The notes under the pieces were generated by a model. The model was given only the letters and a program-made list of their open reading frames with translations. It was not told the DNA's origin and did no database searches. A program made the translations under genes and the position numbers. From the NCBI GenBank assembly GCA_022478985.1, contig JAKSZP010013532.1:21832-85831 (forward strand): a stretch of 64,000 nucleotides of DNA. Direction: 5' to 3'. The stretch is from Massospora cicadina. Its lineage: Eukaryota; Entomophthoromycota; Entomophthoromycetes; Entomophthorales; Entomophthoraceae. Shown here one piece after another: positions 22,861 to 31,328 of the stretch. The first letter of the stretch is position 1, and the number at the start of each line of letters is the position of its first letter.

Positions 22861-23714
22861 TGTCAGGAGAGTATCTGTAACTCTCCGTTTCCCAGCATGT
22901 CGGTGCAGATAGCACAAGGCCAATACCAGGAAACCATCCAATATAAGGGCAGAAGCTAGTGCCCCACAGATGGTGCTGGAGCTGGAGCAGCTAACCGCAA
23001 AAGTGGTTATCCACAGTGGGAAACCTTCAATGGAAATGACGGGGTGCTGGTTGGGAGCAGTAGGGAGTGGAACAGGTTGGAGGGAACCTGGGCGGCCCAA
23101 CGGAGCACCAAAAGAAGGTCTTACTGTGGTTATGATCAATTGGTTAATATATTGTGAGACCTCCTTGAAGAGGTTCGTGCACAGGTTAACTGGAATTAAC
23201 ATAGAAATGTGCAAAAAATCGGGTTTAAATAAAAAATGGAAAGATGAAAAACAAGGAATGTTGGTCAGGGGAAAATGTATTTAAGCTTGGATGGGGAAAT
23301 TGGGGTTATGCCACAGTGGGCCCAAGAAGCGACTCGCCAATAGGGTGATACTTCCATCCAAGTTAGTAAAATAGGCTGAAACTGACTTCACTCGAGTTAA
23401 TAACTGAAATTGGATTTGACCTGAGCGCGTTATTTCATAGCAGGAACAGGTTTTGAACCCTTGTTCTGAAACTAAGCACACTGAACCATCCACCTTAATT
23501 TGGTAAATAGTTCATTTTAATGCGAATGCCTTGCTGCAAGGCTGGGCCCTAGGTTCCTCCTCCAGGCCAACCTGAGCATATCTGGCCTGCACCCAGCGCT
23601 GGTCCACGGTATGCTTCAGGTCTGGAAGGGCCTGAAGTTTTACCTTTTGGGCTTTTTGGCGCCCAGCCTTATCTTTAGCATTTACCCCCACAATAATGTC
23701 ATTGGTACATGACA
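22861..23714 (-). repeat. Gypsy-2 3' LTR
   Basis: It is 854 bp. A purine-rich tract lies just before it in element sense (GGGAGGAGAGGG at about 23720-23735 as complement), the expected polypurine tract. An in-frame stop at about 23516 has replaced an Arg codon that is intact in the 5' LTR. Confidence 0.92.
22866..22886. other. Hairpin at Gypsy-2 LTR edge (3' LTR)
   Basis: GGAGAGT and ACTCTCC form a 7-bp perfect stem around a 7-base loop, five bases from the LTR terminus. The same hairpin stands at 27965-27985 and, with a 6-bp stem, at 42964-42982 in the old relative. At RNA level it sits at the end of U5, next to the primer-binding region. Confidence 0.6.
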
Positions 23715-23885
23715 TTACCCTCTCCTCCCTGAGGGGCTCCACCCCCCTCCAGGGGCATGAGCAAGGGAGAAGTTCTTGTGAGCGGGGGCCAACTTCATAG
23801 CAGCAATGATTGGAGGTGACTGTGAGATGGCGGCCTGGGGGAAACGCTGGTGGAAAGCCTCTATCAATCCTTGGGCATGGGCTCA

Positions 23886-24060
23886 ATCCCACGCAGGAAC
23901 CCAACTGTTCTCTGCCGCATCAAACCCCTTCCATGACACCAGGTACTCCAGTCTTCTCTTCACACGATGTGAGGCAACAATCTCCTCCACTTCCCACTCT
24001 GGCGCCCCATCCACGAGATATGCCTCGGGAATCTCTGGAGGGGAGCCCTCAAACAATGTA
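23886..24060 (-). pseudogene. Gypsy-2 chromodomain
   Basis: Read on the minus strand, the frame gives E-W-E-V-E-E-I-V, R-R-L-E-Y-L-V-S-W-K-G-F and E-N-S-W-V-P-A-W-D, then TGA at 23883-23885. All core chromodomain positions are there. Its sequence is quite different from that of Gypsy-1, so the two belong to different chromovirus lineages. Confidence 0.88.
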
Positions 24061-24079
24061 AGCTTGCTCTCGTGGAAGA

Positions 24080-25193
24080 CAGAAAAGATATGAAACGAGG
24101 GGGAAGATCCAACTGGTATGAGGCATGACCCACCTTCTTAACAACACCATAAGGCCCAATCCTCTTAGGTCCCAGCTTCTTGCATGGCTGCTTGATTGGG
24201 ATATTTTTCACATCCAGCATTACCAGATCTCCTTCTTTATATGCTGGTCCAACCCGTCTCTTACTATCTGCGTTCTCCTTATAAGCCTGCATGGCCGCAT
24301 CTAAATTCGTGCTCACCCCTTTGTGGACCTTCTTGATCATTTTTGCAAAGTCCACCACTGCTTCCACCTTGGAACCACAAGCAGGCTCCATGTTGAAGGC
24401 GGGATTGAAGCCATAGTTAGCAAAGAAGGGGGAACAACCGATTGATGCATGTTGCAGGTTTTTATAACTAAATTGGGCCATAGTGAGATGAGAAACCCAA
24501 TTCAAATGATCTGCGGTGGTGTAACACTGCAAGAACTGTTCAAGCACTGTTTCACTCATTCCGTCTGCCCATCCAATTGGGGGTGATAGGCAGTTGAACG
24601 GCAAGGGCGGATTTTCAGAGTCTTACACAACTCCTCCCAAAAGACAGAGGTAAACTGGGGGCCCTGATCACTCACTATTTCCTGGGGGACCCCATGAAGG
24701 GCGAACACATGGGTAATGAACAGTCTAGCCATCTGCGCCGCGGTGACTGTGGTCTGGCAAGGGATAAAGTGGGTTAACTTCGTAAAACGGTCCACCACCA
24801 CCATGATAGCATCATAGCCATCAGAATTAGGTAACTCCACAACGAAATCAACTGATAGGGAAGTCCAAGGGCCCTCAGCCTTTTGGACTGGTACCAAAAC
24901 CCTGCGAGAGGCTGCCGATTTGGTTTCATTTGGTTGCAGACTAGGCACTCTTTACAGTACCGGCCTACCTGAGCGGATAATCCCTTCCAATTGTAAGTGC
25001 AGCGGATAAGCTTAAGGGTCTTCGCCTTTCCTGGATGACCAACAGTAATTCCATCATGATGGTCCCAGATGATTTCCAGGCGAGGTGGTCCATCAGGAAC
25101 CCATAAGCGCCCCTGGATCCACACCATCTCATCCTTCACGTGATAACCTCTGGCAATATCCTCCTGATTCAAGGCGCTCTTTGCAAGGACCAT
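24080..25193 (-). pseudogene. Gypsy-2 integrase with GPY motif
   Basis: The zinc region shows H-H-D-G-I-T-V-G-H-P-G and C-K-E-C-L-V-C-N-Q. The core shows S-V-D-F-V-V-E-L-P, V-S-D-Q-G-P-Q-F-T-S and Y-H-P-Q-L-D-G-Q-T-E, the full D,D-35-E set. Downstream come M-A-Q-F-S-Y-K-N and the module R-I-G-P-Y-G-V-V-K-K-V, the GPY/F motif. Two frameshifts (near 24900 and 24560) break it. Confidence 0.9.
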
Positions 25194-25336
25194 AGTATAT
25201 TCAGCTGAAAATGGCTGAAAAAGACCTCTTTTCTGAACATACCATATTCCTCCGCATTTTCTAGAGAAGAAAGCGCTGGCTTCTTGGCCAAGGGAGTGGG
25301 AAGTGGGGATGCAATCTGACCTGGCGGAATCATCAA

Positions 25337-26635
25337 CTAGGTATTGTGCATCTCAACCTCCTTGGGATCAGTAGCTAGGGCAGGGTTGCGGCTTAAGGCG
25401 ACCGCCAACCCATTCTCCTTGCCCTTGGTGAACTCATAAGAAAACACAAATTGGGCAAGGGTCTCATGCCACTGGGTTTGCCGTGGGGTCAGGAAATGAG
25501 GTGCGCGGTAGTACAGCAAGGCGCGGTGGTCTGTACGTACATGGAATGGTTGGGTAGAGCCATGCAAGTGGTGACGCCAATAAGTCAACGCCTCCACCAC
25601 TGCTAGTAACTTGTCATAAACAGCGTAATTCAACTCTGGCAAAGACATCTTCCTAGAAAAATATCTCACCGGATGCTCTATTCCATCTTCACCTACTTGT
25701 AAAAGGGCTGCTTCTATGGCAAAGTTGGAGGCATCTGAAGCAACAATAAACTCTTTCTTTGGGTCGACATGGCGAAGAACAGTAGTGGACAGCAACGTAC
25801 ACTTTACTTCTTGGAAGGCGTCCTCCAAAACGGAAGACCACTGTAGTACTTTTGCCCCACTCGCCTTATACAAAGGCGTGGCAACTTCAGAAAGGTTTGG
25901 GGTGAACTTCTTAAGGAACGTACACGTCCCCAAAAAACTTCTCAACTCCTTTACTGACGTTGGAGTGGGCCACTCACGAATCGCCTTCTCCTTGTCTGGA
26001 GTTATCATGTGTCCTTGGTCGAACACAACGTTTCCCAGAAACGTGACCTGGGACTTAAAGAACTCGCACTTTGATATTTTCAACGTAAGGCAGGCTGCCT
26101 TTAACCGCTCCACCACCTGCCGAAGGTGACCTGCATGGGATTCCTGATCAGGGGAAAACACCAGGATATCATCCATGTAAGCAACCGCGCATACCCTAAC
26201 AGGTCCCCCAACGCTGCATCAATGCGGCGTTGGAAGATAGCAGGAGCATTCTTAAGCCCAAAGGGCATGATCCAAAACTGGAAGATCCCTTTTTGGGTAC
26301 AGAACGTGGTCAACCACTCTTGTCCCTTTTTAATCCAAATCTGATTGAACGCATTGAGGCAATCCAACTTGGAGAAGACTTCTCTACATAACGTTCAATC
26401 TGCGAATCCAAAGGGATGGGATGGAGGTCTAGTACAGTAACGTTGTTAAGGTTACCATAGTCTACGCAGGGGCTTAAGGTACCATCAGACTTCTACACGA
26501 AGAGTAAGGTGGAGCATACAGGGGAGGTACGCTGAAAAATCGCACCCTTAGCTAACTGTTCTTTCACCCACTCATCCAACGCCTCTTCCTCCCGGACAGT
26601 TAAAGGGTAAATAGGAGAAGAGATACGCACTAGAT
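25337..26635 (-). pseudogene. Gypsy-2 reverse transcriptase and RNase H
   Basis: RT blocks in element order: A-K-G-A-I-F-Q-R-T-S-P-V near 26530, C-V-D-Y-G-N-L-N near 26450, M-P-F-G-L-K-N-A-P-A-I-F-Q near 26250, then the active-site neighbourhood D-D-I-L-V-F-S-P at 26155-26176 and F-L-G-N-V-V. RNase H reads V-A-S-D-A-S-N-F-A-I-E-A-A-L-L-Q, then V-R-T-D-H-R-A-L-L-Y-Y. Frameshifts occur at about 26480 and 26150, otherwise the last 279 codons are open. Confidence 0.88.
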
Positions 26636-27955
26636 TCACTGTGAGCTTGAAGTCACAATCAAACTCAGAGTGATCAGGGAGTGCGTTGGCAGATGTTGCA
26701 TCAAAAGAGGATTCCAAACCACCCAAGCAAAAAGTATAGGGATTTCCACTGAGGGCTTCTGCATTGAGGCAAGGATACAAGGGATACGGTGGGGCCAGTT
26801 GGGCAAGTCGCCTGGGGCATTTTCTTTGGACAAAGGCACAACAAATGTGCGACCATTCTTCATGGTGAGAGACAAGGTATTCTCCTTCTGGTTAGTTCTT
26901 ACGTCAAACTTCCGCCACCATTTTACACCCAAAATGATAGGGAACAGGAGGTTTTTGATCGCACTGAAGTGATCAGACAAGTGGTACTTGGCAACCTGAT
27001 AATCCACTGTTCCAATGATCTTCAGAGTGGGAATACCCTGGGACGCCCCTCCTCTATCCACATCACCTGGCAAGTAACTCAGACCAAGGTAGTCGGCTAA
27101 GTACTGGTCCATATAGTTTCCAGTAGCGCCAGTATCCACCAAAATAGTAGTGGTAAGTTTCCATAAAGGCGAGGAGAGGGTAGCAGTCAATAGAAAATAC
27201 CCAGAATGGTCTTTATTTATGGAAGATAATGACAACAATTCACCAAAGTTCTCATTATCTAGCTCAAGCCTGCACACAGAATGGGTTTGGGAATCAAAAA
27301 AGGGGGTGGGATATTTGGCCACTCTTAATACTGAGGCCACATACCCCACCATGCCTTCTGCAGGTGCATATACTTGATTATATCTGAAACGAAATTCCTT
27401 CTCCACCTCCTAAGTGCCCCAGATCATGGTAGAGGTCAACCGTGGGTTCTCAGGGGTAATTTGATGCACAGAAATAGAGTCCTCATCCAAGCCATATGAC
27501 CAAACAAAAGAGTCAGAGATAGAGGCCAGGGTTTCATTATAAAACGCATTTTTAGACGCGAATGACCCTAACCCTGAAACTGTGATGGAATGCCCAACGT
27601 TATCCAAGGCCAACACCCCCAGGCCCATCTGCGCTGATTCCGCCGGCATTGTCTGAATGCGCTGGTGATGAAAAATCTGTTTTTCAGAATGAAATTTAGT
27701 AATTTTGGTGGAAAGTTGGGGAATCACAACTTTCAGACATCGAAGTGTCTGACTCCACCAGGTATGAACATGAAGGGTGAATACTTTCCAGTTGGAGGCA
27801 ACCAAAATAACGCCGAGTTGCTCCAACCTTCTGAAAAATGAGGAAACAGCGGTGCAGGTAATGAAAGCTGGAGCCCAAAGCTGATGGCCACTGTTTCCAC
27901 TTTGGAAAATTTCCACGCGAAAAAGTTCTTGCACATAGGAAAAGGTGTTTGTCAT
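26636..27955 (-). pseudogene. Gypsy-2 short 5' region and aspartic protease
   Basis: Two frames (27410-27955 and 26636-27406) lead from the LTR to the protease. The catalytic site is I-L-V-D-T-G-A-T-G-N-Y at 27125-27136, followed by a second-strand region with I-I-L-G-V-K-W-W. Between LTR and protease there are only about 280 codons, none with the capsid pattern or a CCHC knuckle. The old relative (42989-43803 plus 49112 onward) has about 730 bp more here, including capsid-like residues, so Gypsy-2 seems to have lost its capsid. Confidence 0.72.
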
Positions 27956-28313
27956 CTAATATTAGGAGAGTATCTGTAACTCTCCGTTTCCCAGCATGTC
28001 GGTGCAGATCGCACAAGGCCAATACCAGGAAACCAGCCAATATAAGGGCAGCAGCTAGTGCCCCACAGATGGTGCTGGAGCTGGAGCAGCTAACTGCAAA
28101 AGTGGTTATCCACAGTGGGAAACCTTCAATGAAAATGACAGGGTGCTGGTTGGGAGCAGTAGGGAGTGGCACAGGTTGGATGAAACCTGGGTGGCTCAAC
28201 GGAGCACCGAAAGAAGGTCTTACTGTGGTTATGATCAATTGGTTAATATATTGCGAGACCTCCTTGAAGAGGTTCGCGCACAGGTTAACTGGAAATAACA
28301 TAGAAATGTGCAA
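27696..28313 (-). CDS. Gypsy-2 second LTR frame crossing into the internal region, one membrane segment
   Basis: This is an open frame of 205 codons from MHISMLFP, crossing the LTR/internal junction at 27960. It contains L-F-K-E-V-S-Q-Y-I-N, a Pro-rich part, a hydrophobic stretch (I-C-G-A-L-A-A-A-L-I-L-A-G-F-L-V-L-A-L) consistent with a transmembrane helix, and R-R-V-T-D-T-L-L at the LTR edge. The LTR part also exists in the 3' LTR (22633-23214) and, diverged, at about 42600-42985. Function is unknown. A shifted frame (27410-27955) carries the likely continuation towards protease. Confidence 0.4.
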   Translation of the reverse strand: MHISMLFPVNLCANLFKEVSQYINQLIITTVRPSFGAPLSHPGFIQPVPLPTAPNQHPVIFIEGFPLWITTFAVSCSSSSTICGALAAALILAGFLVLALCDLHRHAGKRRVTDTLLILDDKHLFLCARTFSRGNFPKWKQWPSALGSSFHYLHRCFLIFQKVGATRRYFGCLQLESIHPSCSYLVESDTSMSESCDSPTFHQNY

Positions 28314-28811
28314 AAAATCGGGTTTTATTAAAATGGAAAGATGAACAACAAGGAATGTTAGTCAGGGGAAAATGTATTTAAGCTTGGATGGGGAAATTGG
28401 GGTTATGCCACAGTGGGCCCAAGAAGCGACTCGCCAATAGGGTGATACTTCCATCCAAGTTAGTAAAATAGGCTGAAACTGACTTCACTCGAGTTAATAA
28501 CTGAAGTTGAATCTGACCTGAGCGCGTTATTTCATAGCAGGAACAGGTTTTGAACTCTTGTTCCGAAACTAAGAACACCAAAATCATCCACCTTAATTTG
28601 GTAAATAGTTCGTTTTAATGCGAATGCCTTGCTGCAAGGCTGGGCCTTAGGTTCCTCCTCCAGGCCAACCTGAGCATACCTGGCCTGCACCCAGCGCTGG
28701 TCCATGGTATGCTTCAGGTCCGGAAGGGCCTGAAGTTTCACCTTTTGGGCTTTTGGCGCCCAGCCTTATCTTTAGCATTTACCCCCACAATAATGTCATT
28801 GGTGCATGAAA
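27960..28811 (-). repeat. Gypsy-2 5' LTR
   Basis: It is 852 bp and matches 22861-23714. Element-sense start is T(T)TCATGCACC after one change from TGTCATGTACC. A sense reading frame occupies roughly its first half, and another runs out of it into the internal region. Confidence 0.92.
28378..28811 (-). CDS. Gypsy-2 LTR-internal reading frame (5' LTR copy), unknown protein
   Basis: Read in element sense from the first bases of the LTR, a frame (with one frameshift) begins T-N-D-I-I-V-G, continues with L-K-H-T-[V/M]-D-Q-R-W-V-Q-A-R-Y-A-Q-V-G, then G-Q-I-Q-[F/L]-Q-L-L-T-R-V-K-S-V-S, and stops at about 28378, about 145 codons. The old relative at 42101 onward keeps the same protein pattern with conservative changes. 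I do not recognise the protein. An LTR that codes in sense is unusual; it could be the N-terminus of an extended Gag or a separate accessory product. Confidence 0.5.
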
Positions 28812-28816
28812 TGATC

Positions 28817-29974
28817 ACTGTGAAATGATTTGGCGTTTGGCTGTGGGGTATAAAGTCAAGGGGGGTATTTGGCGTCCCATTCTGCATTAATGAACCACTC
28901 AATTTGCAGAGATGGTTCTTCAATGAACTTACCTGATTTGTCATTTTCAGCCAATAATTCCCATGGGTTTTGGTTGAATTGGATTGGGGAATCAGCGTAC
29001 AGTTGAGGTTTGTTCAATTCATTTGAGGAAGTATGGGATCAAACTGGGATCCAATCAGATGCTTAATAGGAGAATTGTTTATGGCATTGGGGTGAGGAGG
29101 AGGCTGATTGGTGGCTGCAGGTACATCTGCAGCAACAGGCTTTGGGGTGGAGGAGGTAGGATTGTGCCCCATGCTGGAAATTGTACAGGGTGGGCAGCAG
29201 TTTGGAGGTCGGTGGATGAATTGCCTGATCTTCCTGAAGTGGTTGAGAAGGGGCACTTGCGTTTTGAGTGGTTTAACTCAAAACATGATGGACAGATCGT
29301 CTGCCCACCCTTGACGTGGGCTCAAAACGGATAGTCAGGCGCTGAGGGAATAACGGTGCATGGCAGAATCGCCACCGCAATTCTATTAAATTCAGGGCTT
29401 ATCATGGCATATGCCTGAGGCCCAACAAATCATGTGGCCCCATTTGGGACCACAAATTGTAAGATGGGGTTGGAGCCATAGGCTGCTAAACAATCCATCA
29501 GCTCCTGATGGAGCACTTCAGGGGGAGGTGGGTGGGCAGGCCAGAAAACTGGACCACCAAAGTGGTGTCCGCTGGGAGCAGAGTCCAAGTTGTGGGAGAG
29601 GGTGCCCTGGAATACCAGGGGCACAGTTGCTGCAGTGGCAGCATCAGCTTCGCAGGTGAAGCCAAGGTCGAAATACCCCTTGTAGGGGTGGAAATCAATG
29701 AAGCCGGCAAGTGTCATCACCACCTGTGCCATTTCAATAATGGCTTGGTCGTGGTATAAAAATAGTTTCCCATATTCAACCCTTAGGCTATAGCATTTTG
29801 CTCCAGGGGGAGCACTAGGGGGCAGCATGGTACTGCTTGGGTATGAGCAAGGTGGGCGTCTAGGTCTTTGGGAAGAACGAATTGGCCCATAGGTTTGGAA
29901 TAACTGGGTGAACCAGTCCTAGCGCGTTTTTCTGCCGGATGGAAAATGGTGGGGGAGTTTTGCTGCTGCCCCAT
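28817..29974 (-). pseudogene. HAL-like copy 1 protein, N-terminal half with zinc knuckle (continues at 22855)
   Basis: The start is probably the ATG at 29974 (MGQQQNSP...), about 125 bp into the element. After a frameshift the frame reads V-E-Y-G and G-Y-F-D-L-G-F, matching V-E-F-G and G-W-L-D-L-G-F in the LINE-A N-terminal domain, then a later L-x-A-Y-G block. Near 29275-29318, in a shifted frame, there is C-P-S-C-F-E-L-N-H-S-K-R-K-C, a CX2CX4HX4C knuckle as in LINE-A. The frame then runs to S-D-H at the Gypsy-2 insertion point and resumes as D-H-Q-F-A-V-A-A on the other side. It probably binds element RNA. Confidence 0.7.
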
Positions 29975-30098
29975 GCTGGAGCAGCTGGCAGAGAATCCGA
30001 GGAAATTGGAGCAAAACTACTATAGGTAAATTCAATTTGTTTTCTAAGTTTGTGTAATTTTGCTCAGAAAGTTATGCCAAGGGGAAAGAGAGTATATC

Positions 30099-30358
30099 CT
30101 GATCCCATTTGGCACACCTGATAGTTAATCACTACCAGATTCCCCTATTTCGTCAGCAACTCCACCTGATGAGATCTTAAGCATTTGTCTGGATTGATCC
30201 CCAATGGATACAACCAAGCAAATATCTTAAAACCCCCAAACATAGTTACTCTAAAATTAGTGTCAACTGATTTCAATCCACCATGCATTAGGAAATTATT
30301 CCCTAGCGATTCCTGGTAATCTAGCAGGCTGGGAATATGGGTAAAATTTTCCAACACA
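30099..30358 (+). repeat. LTR-3 right LTR, displaced second part
   Basis: It starts by repeating the target word CTGATCCCA[A/T]TTGG (30099-30112) and continues as the homologue of about 12742-12998, including the block with CGTCAGCAACTCCACC and the ending near CCAACACA. It is the severed end of the LTR at 15927-16803. Confidence 0.78.
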
Positions 30359-31328
30359 CATGCTGACTACATCCTGCAGTTTGTGGTTTCAAAAGGTGGC
30401 AGAAGCCTTGTAGGGACTCTCGCCTCTGTGACAATCCACCCCTACCACTGAGATAACCATATTACCATTACCCCCACACTGTGATCTGATCTGCCGGACC
30501 ATCCTTTCTTGCCCACATGGAGAATGTCTGCATTGTCTGACCTTTGTGCTTTGGACTTGTCATCTATAGTAAGGATGTCCTTCCATTGCCTCTGTCATAG
30601 CCTCCACCCCTCCTTCCTCCAGTGATCGCCCTCCTGCCACTATAGCGGAATTCTATAAGTGTGGATCCATCCTCACTACTCCTCCTATCTCAAAAGATGC
30701 AGGCGTAGCCCTGCTGCAATTGGCGTTGTAGCATTAATACAGCTAGCACAGGTAATTTTTACACTAAAATAACAAGTAATCCGTATGAGAACAGAACCCT
30801 GAGAAAAAAATTATAATCCTAAGCTTATTGTTATGCGTTTTTTAGGGAATCATAATGAACCACACTGTAGTATCTAGTACTGACAATGGTGGAGGGCACA
30901 TAGGTGAGGATTTTCTTCATCTGTGCTGGCTTTAGCAACAAACAATTAAAAGTCAAAAAATCACTTGACAATCATAATCCATTCTTTTTAATCCTATTCA
31001 AGTCCCAGGTTCCTATTGGCACCATTTTTAGGATATTGGATGCTTGCATGATTGGTTGAATAAAATGGAAATAATTAAACCAAATAGTGATTATTGTATG
31101 CCTTTGGGGGAAAAGGCCAAGTATATTAAGCTTGTATTTATGACACATCTCAGCGGAGTAACTGATATAGAGTAATAATAAATAATAAATATAAAATGTG
31201 ATTTGGATGGGACCATCTAGTACTAAAAAAAATGTGATTTGGATAGCACAGCCATGATGTGAGGTAAATTGAAATATTAATGAATTAAAAGAAGCGCCAG
31301 TGAGGAGGCGAAATATTGATTGTAACCT
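30359..31328. other. Flank between LTR-3 and LINE-B, no gene recognised
   Basis: No supported gene. The first 350 bp are GC-balanced and may be a fragment of another element; the remainder is AT-rich. The only defined structure is the ultra-short insertion at 31209-31228. Confidence 0.4.
31209..31228 (+). mobile_element. Ultra-short retroposed insertion 2 (20 bases)
   Basis: GGGACCATCTAGTACTAAAA lies between perfect 16-bp copies of AAAATGTGATTTGGAT (31193-31208 and 31229-31244). It extends the shared core by GGGA at the 5' side, so it is the longest informative copy. Confidence 0.82.

Larger units (their letters stand above)
22861..28811 (-). mobile_element. Gypsy-2: chromovirus with protein-coding LTR and missing capsid (5,951 bp)
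   Basis: LTRs of 854 and 852 bp (22861-23714 and 27960-28811) flank a minus-strand pol. The target duplication is TGATC (22856-22860 and 28812-28816). Ends are TGTCAGG...CATGACA, with CATGAAA at one outer edge after a point change. The insertion lies within the protein frame of HAL-like copy 1. Protease, RT, RNase H, integrase and chromodomain are recognisable in order, but the LTR-to-protease distance is only about 0.8 kb and I find no capsid there. LTR similarity is high, so this is one of the younger elements. Confidence 0.92.
16801..30098 (-). mobile_element. HAL-like copy 1: ORF1-only non-LTR element (1.94 kb net), split by Gypsy-1 and Gypsy-2
   Basis: The element lies in three pieces on the minus strand: 28817-30098 (5' part), about 22396-22860 (middle) and 16801-16988 (3' tail). 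Removing Gypsy-1, Gypsy-2 and their 5-bp target duplications leaves about 1,935 bp, against 1,944 bp for copy 2 at 50882-52825, so both copies look full length. It is flanked by a target duplication of at least 14 bp with one mismatch (16787-16800 and 30099-30112) inside the right LTR of LTR-3. Its 3' end shares the tail of the LINE-A/B family (TGTC[C/T]GTCCC...TGG.. then AATAAA). It has no endonuclease or RT, so it must have been moved in trans. Confidence 0.82.
11878..30358 (+). mobile_element. LTR-3: pol-less LTR element (LARD-like) hosting nested insertions
   Basis: A direct repeat of about 1.1 kb occurs at 11878-12998 and again, in two pieces, at 15927-16803 and 30099-30358. The missing middle of the second copy is exactly the HAL-like element plus Gypsy-1 and Gypsy-2. 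Both repeats begin TGTAAAAA and end near CCAACA, so they behave as LTRs. The bases just outside are CACAC and CACAT, a possible 5-bp target duplication with one change. The internal region of about 2.9 kb shows no protease, RT or integrase, which fits a large retrotransposon derivative moved in trans. Orientation is not certain. Confidence 0.7.

Noticed and set aside
29014..29710. Overlapping open stretches on both strands of the HAL-like copy 1 5' part
   Set aside because: Only the minus-strand frame aligns with the copy at 51-52 kb and carries the zinc knuckle; the others are shadows.
28817..30098. Reading the HAL-like N-terminal half as the missing Gag of Gypsy-2
   Set aside because: It lies outside the Gypsy-2 LTR and TGATC duplication, its frame resumes on the far side of Gypsy-2, and the second copy at 51-52 kb stands alone with a LINE-type tail.
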